A stretch of DNA of 64,000 nucleotides from Gemmatimonadota bacterium (lineage in GTDB: Bacteria; Latescibacterota; UBA2968; UBA8231). The stretch lies in contig JAPPEF010000114.1 in NCBI GenBank assembly GCA_028875335.1, positions 1 through 64,000 of the forward strand, read 5' to 3'. A model generated the notes under the pieces. It ran no database searches and was not told the DNA's origin. It worked only from the letters and a program-made list of their open reading frames with translations. The translations under genes were made by a program, and so were the position numbers. This document shows, piece after piece, positions 51,048 through 59,703 of this stretch. Positions within the stretch are counted from its first letter, which is position 1, and each line of letters opens with the position of its first letter.

Positions 51048-52784
51048 TCAAGGCTGCGCCGGTTCCAATCCCAACAGCACGATCAAGAATGAGCGCACCC
51101 AATAGGCGCTGTTCATGTAGGGGTTTTCGGCTGAGGGCCAGTTTTTCCAATAGGTCTGGTTGTGGGGGATGCGGTGGAACCACTGGAGCAGGGGAATGGC
51201 CGGCAATTCGGCTAGCCAGATCTCAAGGGCTTGGCGAAACAGCGGCACGAGCGCTGGATCGTCGGGCGCGGTCTGGCCCATCTGATCGACCAAGCGGTCG
51301 AAATCCGCGTTGCGCCAGCGCCAGAAATACGGAGTGGCCGTGCCGGTGGGCTGGACGTAGCGGCTGTGGTAGAGCCGGAGGGTGAAATACGGATCGCGCA
51401 CGGAGCCGCCGTTGCCCATGACAAAGGCGCGGGCCGTGCCCTGGGTCATGCGGGTATAGGCGTCGGAGAACATGCGGAAGGAGGCGTCAAAACCCGCGCG
51501 GCGCAGTTGCTCGACAAGCACGGGCGTGAAGTCTTGGAAGAGGGAGGGAAAGACGACGACGGGGATTTTCAAGCGCTCGCCGTCTTGCTGCCACATACCT
51601 TCCGCATCCCTGCTCCAGCCCTTGCGCTCCATGATAGCTGCGGTCTGGGCTAGGTCGTGTTTTCCCACGGGATACTTTTCTAACAGATCCTGAACTTGGT
51701 CGATGTAGTGCATCAGCGGTGGGAAGTGGGGGAATGGCAAAAGGGTGTACTCGCCGGCTCCTTGCCAGCCGATGGCCACGAGCTGTTCGCGGTCGATGGC
51801 GTGGTTTACGGCCCAGCGAATGTCCAGGTCGTCGAAGGGCGGCTCTAGATTGTTGAAGCCGAGGGCTGGCGGCCACCAGTCCCGGTAGCCATAGGGCAGT
51901 TGGCGGCCCGACCACGTGGTGACGTTGGGGTTTTGGTCGAGGAGGGTCTTGATGTTGGAGGGCCGCAAGTCAATGCACTGATCCATCTGGTTGGCGAGGA
52001 TGAGCTGAACCCACTTGTTCTCGTCGCCTTGGGGCAGGTAGATGATGCGCTCGACTCTCGGCAGGCGCTGAAAGCCGATTTGAGCGGCCCACCAGGTCTC
52101 GCGCAAATCCCAGAGCCGCTGATGGGGATCGGAGCGCGCTAGGCGATAGGGGCCGCTGACGACCGGCAGGCCGCGCGCCAAGTCGAGGTTTTTGAACGAG
52201 GTTGGATCCTCACCCTCCCAGATGTGCTTGGGCACGATGTGGATGCCGTTGCCGAAGTTGTAGGTAAAATAGGAGAACACAAAACGGGGGTTGGGCGCTT
52301 TGAGCACGAATCGCGCCGTCAGCGAATCCGGGACTTCGACTGCGGCGACCCAAGTGTCCATGTCGGTGGAAAAGGCCAGCTCTGGGGCGTGGGCCTTGAG
52401 CATGTCAACGGTGAACTTGAGATCGTGGGCAGTCCACGGTCGCCCGTCGCTCCACGCCACTCCCTTGCGAATGTGGATCGTCACTTCCGTGTAGTCTGCG
52501 TTGTACTCGTGGCGTTCGGCGATCCAGGGTATGACGTGGTCTTTTTCTACGTACGCATTGTAGAAGTAAAGCGGCTCAAACAGGTAGTCGAAGCCCGGGG
52601 ATTGGGTGCCGACGATAAAGGGATTGAACGAGTTGTAGTCCCGCATCTGCGGCAGGCCGAGGATGAGGGTGCGGTTGCGGGGGACGTGCTTTATGCCTCC
52701 TTCTTCGGAGCCACAGGCGGCGAGCGCTAGGCCGCCGAGCAAGCCCCAAGCGGCGAGTTTTGTCTTTTGGAGGAATTTTCTCAT
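51048..52784 (-). CDS. ABC-transporter solute-binding lipoprotein (family 5, peptide/dipeptide-like)
   Basis: About 578 residues from ATG 52784. Lipobox LALAAC near residue 24. The family-5 extracellular solute-binding fold is clear: 'GLPQMRDYNSFNPFIVG', 'VTIHIRKGVAWSDGRPW', 'TAHDLKFTVDMLKAHAPEL', 'YRLARSDPHQRLWDLRETWW', 'DLDIRWAVNHAIDREQLVAI' and 'WLAELPAIPLLQWFHRIPHN'. Such proteins deliver oligopeptides, nickel or sugars to an ABC importer. No permease or ATPase gene is next to it, so its importer lies elsewhere. It is transcribed divergently from the small secreted protein at 52852, with only about 67 bp between. Confidence 0.92.
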   Translation of the reverse strand: MRKFLQKTKLAAWGLLGGLALAACGSEEGGIKHVPRNRTLILGLPQMRDYNSFNPFIVGTQSPGFDYLFEPLYFYNAYVEKDHVIPWIAERHEYNADYTEVTIHIRKGVAWSDGRPWTAHDLKFTVDMLKAHAPELAFSTDMDTWVAAVEVPDSLTARFVLKAPNPRFVFSYFTYNFGNGIHIVPKHIWEGEDPTSFKNLDLARGLPVVSGPYRLARSDPHQRLWDLRETWWAAQIGFQRLPRVERIIYLPQGDENKWVQLILANQMDQCIDLRPSNIKTLLDQNPNVTTWSGRQLPYGYRDWWPPALGFNNLEPPFDDLDIRWAVNHAIDREQLVAIGWQGAGEYTLLPFPHFPPLMHYIDQVQDLLEKYPVGKHDLAQTAAIMERKGWSRDAEGMWQQDGERLKIPVVVFPSLFQDFTPVLVEQLRRAGFDASFRMFSDAYTRMTQGTARAFVMGNGGSVRDPYFTLRLYHSRYVQPTGTATPYFWRWRNADFDRLVDQMGQTAPDDPALVPLFRQALEIWLAELPAIPLLQWFHRIPHNQTYWKNWPSAENPYMNSAYWVRSFLIVLLGLEPAQP

Positions 52785-52851
52785 ACTTGTCTCAATCATG
52801 TGGGCGCTTGCAAAGGGTGCGCAACATCCGAATAATAGAGGGACGACCTAT

Positions 52852-53094
52852 ATGACGATGATAAGGATTTTTTTGCTTATGGTAGCACTGCACAGCGCGA
52901 ATGTAGCCCTAGCGGAGACCGAGGTCAAAGGCCGGCCGGCCTTGGTACTCGACGGCGAGGTGGCCCGAGTAGTCGTCGATTTGCTGGGCGGCACCACGGG
53001 CAATCGGGCCAAAGCTATAGAGGCTGCGGCAGGCGCTGTTGAACGCACGGATGCAGACCTAGAGATGGAAGTCGATGCGCTATTTATCGAGTAA
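52852..53094 (+). CDS. Small exported protein preceding the parvulin gene
   Basis: 80 residues from ATG 52852 with an AGAGGGA site. Signal peptide MTMIRIFLLMVALHSANVALA. The mature part 'ETEVKGRPALVLDGEVARVV' and a helix-like 'NRAKAIEAAAGAVERTDAD' give no family. It overlaps the next gene by 20 bases in another frame, so the two are probably translated together. Confidence 0.62.
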   Translation: MTMIRIFLLMVALHSANVALAETEVKGRPALVLDGEVARVVVDLLGGTTGNRAKAIEAAAGAVERTDADLEMEVDALFIE

Positions 53095-54709
53095 GTTTTG
53101 TGGTGTACTGGCTCTGTTGTTGATGGGGTGCGGCGAGGACGAGACCATCGTCGCTCGGGTCGGCGAGGTGGAGATTGAGCAGGCGGAGTTTGCGGCTTTT
53201 GTCGAGCGCCTGCCACCGGGATTGCGCAGTCCCAAGGAAGGACGCGCAGCCGACCGGGAGCACTTGCAGTCGATGATCGACGAGGAGCTGATGTTCGCTG
53301 AGGCGCGCGCGCTCGGGATTGACACCAGCTTGGCGGTTGCGCACCAACTCCGCGAAATGGTGCGGCAGCGCCTCGTGGAGCGCTACCGCGCCCAAGTCAT
53401 TGTGCCGCAGGTGGAAGTAACAGCCGCAGATGTTGAGCGCGCCTTTGCGGAGATGGGGTTTGACCGCGAGCGGCTCTTCAGTCGTATCTTGGTGCGCACC
53501 CGCGAGGAGCTAGAGGCGGTCGGGCGCGACCTGCGCGAAGGCCAGCCCTTTGAAGAAGTAGCCGCGCGCTTTGCCGCCAACGACCTCTTTGCCGCGCAGG
53601 GCGATGGCCTGGTCGGCTGGATCGGGCGCACGCAAGCTGCGCGGCGGTTCTCCATCTCACCCGCCGTCTTTGTGGGTTTGCCCGTTGGACAGGTTGCCGA
53701 GCCGGTCGGGTTAGCCGGTGGCTATCAGGTTTTCCGCTTTGTCGAGGATCGCCCGGCCGCGCTCGCCAACTACAGCGAGGAAGTGGCCGAGCGGCTGCGC
53801 AAGGAACGGACGCGGGAGAAGGAAGAGGAGGAATTCGAACGCCTCCGCGTCCGCTACGACGTGCGCCTAGATCCAGAGGGCGAGGCCATCTTGCTCCAGA
53901 GTTTGGACCGGCCCTTGACGACAGACGAGTTGAATCATCCTTTCTACGCGTACGAAGGCGGCACAATCAGCGTGGCCGAGGGTTTGGGCAGCCTGCAGGC
54001 GGTTGGAGCACAGGGCGTATTGCAGGACAAGGCCCAAGCCGCCGAGCGGATCGGGCGCTTGCTGCTGCCGGTGCGGCTCTTCGAGGCCGAGGCGCGCAAG
54101 CGTGGCTGGACCGAGGAGGCGGCCTTTGAGGAATGGCGCGAGCACCAGCGTCGGGCATTGATTCTCAATCAGCTCTTCCAACAGGCCACAGCCGGGGCCG
54201 CACCCAGTGAGGATGAGATCAGAGCGTATTATGAGGCTCACAAGGACCGCTACCGTACCCAAGAGGCCGTGATTGTCCACGAGTTGTGGACCGCCGAGGA
54301 AGAGGATGCTGCGGCTTTGCGCACCGAGTGGGAGGCTGGCGCGCCCATCGCCGATCTGCTCGATCGGCCCGGAGTGCGCTCGCACGCTGGCGTCGAAGGG
54401 CACGGGGTGCGCGAGCACGGTTGGGAGATGCGCCTAGTGCGTCTGTACGAGCCGCGCTATCCCGAGTTGGTAAAAGCGGCCTTTGCCGCTGAGGTCGACG
54501 CGCTCGTCGGCCCGCTAGAGAGCATGGACGGGCACGCGGTGTTCCGGGTGCTGCGGCGGGAGGGCGGCCAGATCCAGCCCTTTGCTGAGGCGCGCCGCCG
54601 GGCGGCCGCGAGCTTGCGCCGTCAGCGGGAAAACGAGCGGATCGGCGCGTTTATCCGCCAGTTGCAGGATAAGTACAAGGATCAAGTCGTCGTCTTGGTG
54701 GATTGGTAG
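53075..54709 (+). CDS. SurA-like lipoprotein with two parvulin (PpiC) domains
   Basis: 544 residues with lipobox LLLMGC (about residues 14-19). The N-terminal chaperone-like part (25-130) contains 'VGEVEIEQAEFAAFVERL'. First parvulin domain about 134-235: 'FSRILVRTREELEAVG', 'LREGQPFEEVAARFA', 'GDGLVGWIGRTQAARRF', then 'GGYQVFRFVEDRP'. A second, weaker one covers about 398-505: 'AVIVHELWTAEEEDAAAL', 'AGAPIADLLD', 'GHAVFRVLRREGG'. This is the plan of SurA and PrsA, which help outer-membrane and secreted proteins fold. It fits a genome region full of barrels and secreted proteins. Starts 20 bases inside the preceding small gene. Confidence 0.88.
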   Translation: MRYLSSKFCGVLALLLMGCGEDETIVARVGEVEIEQAEFAAFVERLPPGLRSPKEGRAADREHLQSMIDEELMFAEARALGIDTSLAVAHQLREMVRQRLVERYRAQVIVPQVEVTAADVERAFAEMGFDRERLFSRILVRTREELEAVGRDLREGQPFEEVAARFAANDLFAAQGDGLVGWIGRTQAARRFSISPAVFVGLPVGQVAEPVGLAGGYQVFRFVEDRPAALANYSEEVAERLRKERTREKEEEEFERLRVRYDVRLDPEGEAILLQSLDRPLTTDELNHPFYAYEGGTISVAEGLGSLQAVGAQGVLQDKAQAAERIGRLLLPVRLFEAEARKRGWTEEAAFEEWREHQRRALILNQLFQQATAGAAPSEDEIRAYYEAHKDRYRTQEAVIVHELWTAEEEDAAALRTEWEAGAPIADLLDRPGVRSHAGVEGHGVREHGWEMRLVRLYEPRYPELVKAAFAAEVDALVGPLESMDGHAVFRVLRREGGQIQPFAEARRRAAASLRRQRENERIGAFIRQLQDKYKDQVVVLVDW

Positions 54710-54798
54710 CGGCTATCTTGACAGCCCTAGGCTTTGGCCCTACCTAATAGTTTTTGCCTCCACTTATGCACAGATCCTAGGCATGAGGAACTTCCGCG

Positions 54799-56397
54799 AT
54801 GCGCTTTTTCAACACGGCTGGTCCGGTCAAGGCCCAAGATCACTACCACATCCCGCCGTTGGACCGCTTGGACCTCGACGAGGTGCTGACCCTCATCGGG
54901 CAAAAAAAGTACTTTGTGCTGCACGCGCCGCGCCAGACGGGCAAGACCTCTGCGCTGCTGGCCCTGCGCGACCTGCTCAACGCCGGAAGCGACTACCGCT
55001 GCGTGTACGTCAACGTGGAGGCCGCCCAAGCTCTGCGCGAAGATGTGGAACAGGCCACGCAGGTCATCTTGGGCGAACTGGCTTCTCGGGCGCGCTTGAC
55101 ACTAGGCGACGAATTTCTGACCCAGACGTGGGCCGCCATTTTTGCCGAGTTTGGACCGGGGGCCTTGCGCGAGGCGTTGACGCGCTGGGCCGAGGCCAGC
55201 CCAGCGCCGCTAGTGCTGCTGATCGACGAAATCGATTCCTTGATTGGGGATTCGCTGTTGGCGGTGCTGCGTCAGTTGCGTGCTGGCTACGATTTGCGGC
55301 CGGAGGGCTTTCCGCAGAGCGCGGTGTTGTGCGGAGTGCGGGATGTGCGCGATTACCGGATTCAATCGACCGCCGAGAATGCGATGATCGCCGGCGGCAG
55401 CGCGTTCAACATCAAGGCCGAATCGCTACGACTGGGCGATTTCAGTGCCGAGGAGGTGCAGGATCTGTTGGCGCAACACACGGCCGAGACGGGCCAAGTG
55501 TTCACGGACGACGCGCTGGAGACGATCTGGAAACAGACCCAAGGGCAGCCGTGGCTGGTCAACGCCTTGGCCTACGAAACCTGCTTTAAGAACGAGGTTG
55601 GACGAAATCGGAGCCATCCGGTGGTAGCTGAGGCCCTCCTCGCCGCGCAAGAGCAACTCATCCTACGGCGCGAGACGCATCTGGATCAGTTAGCCGACAA
55701 GCTCAAGGAGGAGCGCGTGCGGCGCGTGGTTGAGCCGCTGCTGAGCGGCGGCGAACAACGCCACTTTGCCGACCGCGACTTGGAGTACGTGCGAGATTTG
55801 GGTTTGATTGCTCAGGATCGTCCGTTGCGCATGGCCAATCCGATCTACGCCGAGGTAGTGCCGCGCGAACTGACGTGGGTGGTGGAAGAGGAATTTGAGC
55901 AAGAAACGACGTGGTATGTAGATGCCGAGGGCGGCTTGGACGCGGGCAAGCTGCTGTCGGCCTTCCAAGCCTTTTTCCGCCAGCACTCGGAGCACTGGGT
56001 TGAGCGATTCCAGTACAAAGAAGTGGGGCCGCAGCTTTTGCTTCAGGCGTTTTTGCAGCGCATTGTGAATAGCGGCGGGCGGATTGAGCGAGAGTATGGG
56101 TTGGGCCGAGGGCGGACGGATTTATTAATTGTATGGCCGCAGGGCGATCAGATTGTATGGCCGCAGGGCGATCAGACGCGCAAGGTTGTGGTTGAGTGCA
56201 AAATTCTGCACAAGAGCTTGGAGCAGACGATTGCCGAGGGAGTGGAACAGACAGCGGAGTACATGGATCGCTGCGGAGCTGAAGCGGGGCATCTGGTGAT
56301 TTTTGACCGGCGCGAAAACAGGCGTTGGGCCGACAAATTGTTCCATTGCTGCCGGGTAGCGGACAGCGGGACGACGATTGAGGTGTGGGGGATGTGA
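54799..56397 (+). CDS. AAA-like ATPase with C-terminal PD-(D/E)XK-type nuclease domain
   Basis: 532 residues. The P-loop is 'HAPRQTGKTSALL' (about 45-54) and the Walker B 'APLVLLIDEIDSL' (about 137-147). Sensor-type 'SAVLCGVRDVRDY' and winged-helix segments follow. The C-terminus (about 430-500) has 'GRGRTDLLIVWP' and 'KVVVECKIL', the D...ExK spacing of a PD-(D/E)XK nuclease. Proteins of this AAA-like plus nuclease plan are common, often in many copies, in candidate phyla and cyanobacteria; roles in defence or mobile-element biology have been suggested but not proved. An in-frame 24-bp duplication lies inside the nuclease core (56128-56175). It looks unrelated to the surface genes around it. 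Confidence 0.85.
   Translation: MRFFNTAGPVKAQDHYHIPPLDRLDLDEVLTLIGQKKYFVLHAPRQTGKTSALLALRDLLNAGSDYRCVYVNVEAAQALREDVEQATQVILGELASRARLTLGDEFLTQTWAAIFAEFGPGALREALTRWAEASPAPLVLLIDEIDSLIGDSLLAVLRQLRAGYDLRPEGFPQSAVLCGVRDVRDYRIQSTAENAMIAGGSAFNIKAESLRLGDFSAEEVQDLLAQHTAETGQVFTDDALETIWKQTQGQPWLVNALAYETCFKNEVGRNRSHPVVAEALLAAQEQLILRRETHLDQLADKLKEERVRRVVEPLLSGGEQRHFADRDLEYVRDLGLIAQDRPLRMANPIYAEVVPRELTWVVEEEFEQETTWYVDAEGGLDAGKLLSAFQAFFRQHSEHWVERFQYKEVGPQLLLQAFLQRIVNSGGRIEREYGLGRGRTDLLIVWPQGDQIVWPQGDQTRKVVVECKILHKSLEQTIAEGVEQTAEYMDRCGAEAGHLVIFDRRENRRWADKLFHCCRVADSGTTIEVWGM
56128..56175 (+). repeat. Perfect 24-bp tandem duplication inside the nuclease-like domain
   Basis: The unit beginning ATTGTATGGCCGCAGGGCG (56128-56151) is repeated without change at 56152-56175. 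It is in frame and duplicates the octapeptide IVWPQGDQ, lengthening the loop between the RTD and ECK elements of the PD-(D/E)XK core by eight residues. Perfect identity implies a recent event. Confidence 0.95.
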
Positions 56398-56518
56398 ACG
56401 TGCCCCGCCCCTTCCGCATCGGCTAGGGTTTTATCACATTTGTACGAAAGGGGTCCAGGGGGATAGGTGTTCAGGAGCTTGGGGCGGGCCGCCAGCAAGC
56501 GAGGGAGAACGCGGAACT

Positions 56519-59500
56519 ATGAAGAGCCACTTCGCCGTGCAGATCCTCGTCGGCCTAGTGCTGAGTTGGGCATTGGCCGAGGCCCAGTCGGGCTATCAGA
56601 TCGCCGGTGACGAAGTCGTAGTCGAGCGGGCCAGCCACTGGCAGCGGTGGTCCATTCCCACCCATCTGGCGCGCATCCACGAGGATGGCTCAGTGCAGGC
56701 GCACTCGCTGCGGACGGTCTTCAACGTCTTGGACGATCCCGGATTCAAGCGTCCGATCGTCATCAGCAAGCCCGACCCGCGCATCGGCACCATCGACAGC
56801 ACCATGCAGTTTGACGTGTTTGGCGAGCCGATACGGAATACGCTCAACGAACTGGTCTTCGACTATTGGGTGCGGCCGGGGATCAGCCGGGTGGGGTCCA
56901 ATCCGCGGCTCGCGGCCAACATTCTCGACGGCGACCCCACCACGTTCTGGGAGCCGGACCCGCGCGATCCCATCGAGCAGTGGTGGATTGAGGTGGACTT
57001 GGGGCGGGTGGTGCCGGTGGAGCGGCTCAAGTTCCAGTTTGTCGATGAGTCGCTCGGGGATCCCTTCCTGCGCTTCATCATGTTGCTGTCGGACCGGCAG
57101 AGCGCGTTGCTGCACGAGCCGAACAGCCGCATCGGCTTCCAGCTCTTCATCCCGCAAGACGCGCCCAATACCACGCAGCGCGAATACATCTTCGAGAGCG
57201 AGCACACCAGCCCCGAACTGTCCCCGGCCACTGGCGTGGTTAGCGACAAGAAGCTCGTGGAGAGCTTGTACCGGTCGCCTGAGTGGACTGGGCGGAAGAT
57301 CGAGACGATCCGCATCGTCATCACGGATACGCGCGGCGGGCGGGCCGGACAGATTGATCAAGAAGCGTGGGAGGCTCTGCCGGAAGCAGAGCGCGGGGAT
57401 ATCGTCTATTTTGCGCGCGACGTGGCCGGCCGCGAGGAGCCGGTGGACGAGGCTACCTATCAGGCCCTGGAAGAGCAGCGCCAGGGGCGACGGGATTACT
57501 ACCGCCGTGAGCTACCGCGCCTAGCCGAGGTCGAAGCGCACGGCTGGGGCGACAACTTGGCTATCAACCTGATTGAAAACGGCGGCTCGTACGTGTTGAC
57601 GACCGATGGGACCAATACGCTGCTTGCGTTCGACGGCGACGCCGGCACTGGATTCTCACACCAGATCCGCAACCCGAAAAATCCCACTGCCAACGTACTG
57701 ACCATAGATATGGGGGGCATTGTGCGCTTGGCTCAGACCCGCTTAGTGGGCAGCAGCCGGGGCTACATCATGCGCGCCTCTACGGGCGAGCGCGACGCTC
57801 AGGGCAATCTCAAGTGGCAGCGCATCAACCCGGAGGAACGCGAGCGCAATGTGTTCACCGGCAACTTTCGCGACATCGCCGACATTCAAAACCCGCCAGT
57901 TTTGACTCGCTTCCTCGACTTGGTCACCCTCGGCCACGTGCCCCCGGGATTTAGGGCCACCGGCCCGGGCGGCACCGGCCACATGAATCAGTTCTGGTCG
58001 TATCATCACGAGTTCATGCTGCTCGCCGAGGGGCCGCCGGCCGAGGTGGTGTTGGAATCGGATCTGATCGAACTGCCGGGGTTGGTGGCCTTGGGTGAGG
58101 TTCACTGGGAGGCGAGCACGCCCCCGGGTACAGATGTGGAGATCCGCACTCGCACCGGCGACCAGCTTTTGCAGCAGATCCGCTATTTCGACAAAACTGG
58201 CAACCAGAAGACCGCGGACGAGTACAGGACGCTGGCCGGCTTTCTAAAGGGGCCTTCGGACACGACCGTGGTGGTGGGGCCGGGTTGGAGTCCGTGGAGT
58301 CAGCGCTACTTACGGCCTGGGGACTTGGCTACTTCGCCGGGCCTGCGGCGCTTCATGCAGATCCAAGCGCGCCTCAAAAGCAGCGGCGAAAATGCGGCGT
58401 CCCTGCATCGCATTGCGGTCGCGTTCCACCAGCCAGTGGCCCAGCACCTGCGGGCCGAGGTGTGGCCGACCACTGCTGAAGCCGGGGTACTCGACACCTT
58501 TGCGCTCTACGTACAGCCCAACTTTTTGCAGCAGCCGGCCAATGTGCGCAGCCCGGGTTTCGACCAATTGCTCTTGCACGCGGAGCCGTCGTTTGCGCTG
58601 AAGTTCGTCGATGCGGCTATGGGTACCGAGGCCGAGTTGTTGGCTGGAACGCCGCTCCAGTGGGACGACGAGCTGAGGGTACACGCCGAGGGCGACTCGC
58701 TGTGGTTGGAATTCCCGCAGATTGTGCAGGGCGCGCCGGACGATGTGCTCACGCCCGTGTACTACCGGTCGGTTCTGCCCGGCGACGAGGTGCCCACTGG
58801 CTTGGATCGCAACCTGTTGACCTTTACCTCGCACAGTCTCTTGCCGGATGCCGAGCGGGGCGCAGTGCGCTACTTTCAGCGGCTGGCCAACGGCAGCTTG
58901 GCCGAAGTAGATGCCGCGGCCTACGAAGCACTCAGCGCGGACGAGCAGGGGCCGGTACGCTACTTCCGCAAGGTGGTCGGGTTGGGCGATCAGGTGCCGT
59001 TTGACGCGGCTGGCGACAGCCTCGACGAGCGGAGCTACGGTCGGCTGGGCAGTCAGCGGGGTTGGATAGTGGGTCGCGGTCGGCTGCTGCGCGTGCGCTT
59101 TGCCGGGCGAGTGTACCTGCAAGGGACGAGGATGCAGGTCGCCGTGCGGCATAGTCAGCCCGCGACGCCTTGGCAGGTGGCCGACGGGGGCGACGCGACC
59201 GCTCTGAGTCCTTCCAAGAGCCTGTCGATTGGCGCGCAGGGGGCGCAGGCTACCATCGACGATATTGCCATTGCGCCCAATCCGTTTACCCCCAATGGCG
59301 ACGGGATCAACGAGACTGCGGAGATCGGCTTTTCCCTATTCCGCGTGCAGGCTGCGCGGCCGTTGACCGTCCACCTGTACACGCTGGCCGGACGGCAGGT
59401 GCGGAAGCTAACGGGGCTGGCGACCGGTGGGCCGCAACAGTTTAGGTGGGACGGAAAGGACGAGGCTGGGCAGGTGGTGCCGCCGGGGTTGTACTTGTGT

Positions 59501-59575
59501 CAGATTACAGTAGAAGCGGATGCAGCAGGGGTCGGAGGGACGACCCGCACTCGCCTTATAGCCGTAGCTTATTAA
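56519..59575 (+). CDS. Large secreted discoidin protein with FlgD-like C-terminus and repeated YFR-type motifs, paralogue 3
   Basis: 1018 residues from ATG 56519; signal peptide ends in ALAEA-Q. The discoidin core lies near 130-270 ('AANILDGDPTTFWEPDPRDP'), then 'WEASTPPGTDVEIRTRTGDQ', and a FlgD-Ig end beginning 'NPFTPNGDGINETAEIGFSL'. It differs from paralogues 1 and 2 by a motif that recurs at about 279-340, 555-575 and 770-850: 'DQEAWEALPEAERGDIVYFA', 'DEATYQALEEQRQGRRDYYR' and 'AAAYEALSADEQGPVRYFRK'. These look like the same short structural unit inserted several times. The next gene is barrel paralogue 4, with repeat copy D between, repeating the order seen at 15-20 kb. Confidence 0.85.
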   Translation: MKSHFAVQILVGLVLSWALAEAQSGYQIAGDEVVVERASHWQRWSIPTHLARIHEDGSVQAHSLRTVFNVLDDPGFKRPIVISKPDPRIGTIDSTMQFDVFGEPIRNTLNELVFDYWVRPGISRVGSNPRLAANILDGDPTTFWEPDPRDPIEQWWIEVDLGRVVPVERLKFQFVDESLGDPFLRFIMLLSDRQSALLHEPNSRIGFQLFIPQDAPNTTQREYIFESEHTSPELSPATGVVSDKKLVESLYRSPEWTGRKIETIRIVITDTRGGRAGQIDQEAWEALPEAERGDIVYFARDVAGREEPVDEATYQALEEQRQGRRDYYRRELPRLAEVEAHGWGDNLAINLIENGGSYVLTTDGTNTLLAFDGDAGTGFSHQIRNPKNPTANVLTIDMGGIVRLAQTRLVGSSRGYIMRASTGERDAQGNLKWQRINPEERERNVFTGNFRDIADIQNPPVLTRFLDLVTLGHVPPGFRATGPGGTGHMNQFWSYHHEFMLLAEGPPAEVVLESDLIELPGLVALGEVHWEASTPPGTDVEIRTRTGDQLLQQIRYFDKTGNQKTADEYRTLAGFLKGPSDTTVVVGPGWSPWSQRYLRPGDLATSPGLRRFMQIQARLKSSGENAASLHRIAVAFHQPVAQHLRAEVWPTTAEAGVLDTFALYVQPNFLQQPANVRSPGFDQLLLHAEPSFALKFVDAAMGTEAELLAGTPLQWDDELRVHAEGDSLWLEFPQIVQGAPDDVLTPVYYRSVLPGDEVPTGLDRNLLTFTSHSLLPDAERGAVRYFQRLANGSLAEVDAAAYEALSADEQGPVRYFRKVVGLGDQVPFDAAGDSLDERSYGRLGSQRGWIVGRGRLLRVRFAGRVYLQGTRMQVAVRHSQPATPWQVADGGDATALSPSKSLSIGAQGAQATIDDIAIAPNPFTPNGDGINETAEIGFSLFRVQAARPLTVHLYTLAGRQVRKLTGLATGGPQQFRWDGKDEAGQVVPPGLYLCQITVEADAAGVGGTTRTRLIAVAY

Positions 59576-59670
59576 CTGACGTTACGCAGTAAGTGGCCGG
59601 TGGTTGGTTTTCGGCCCGATTCCCGCTGTAGGGGGCGGTTTGAAACCGCCCCCTACCCGGGTGCGTAACG
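59576..59670. repeat. TTACGCA/GTAGGGGGCGGTTT palindrome repeat, copy D
   Basis: Immediately after the TAA of the third discoidin gene. CGTTACGCA (59580-59588) is inverted at 59662-59670 as TGCGTAACG. Between them are GGTGGTTGGTTTTCGGCCCG as in copy C and the perfect 29-base palindrome at 59628-59656. It occupies nearly the whole 128-bp gap before barrel paralogue 4. Confidence 0.92.
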
Positions 59671-59703
59671 TAAGATATTAAGGCATTGCAAAGGGAGGTT
59701 ATC

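Noticed and set aside
54718..54748. A promoter for the AAA ATPase gene based on TTGACA at 54718-54723
   Set aside because: No acceptable -10 lies at 16-18 bp spacing; the best candidate is 19 bp away with only four matches.
54582..55589. A 335-codon plus-strand frame spanning the end of the parvulin gene and the start of the AAA gene
   Set aside because: It overlaps two well-supported proteins in another frame, and its translation is an Arg/Gly-rich shadow.
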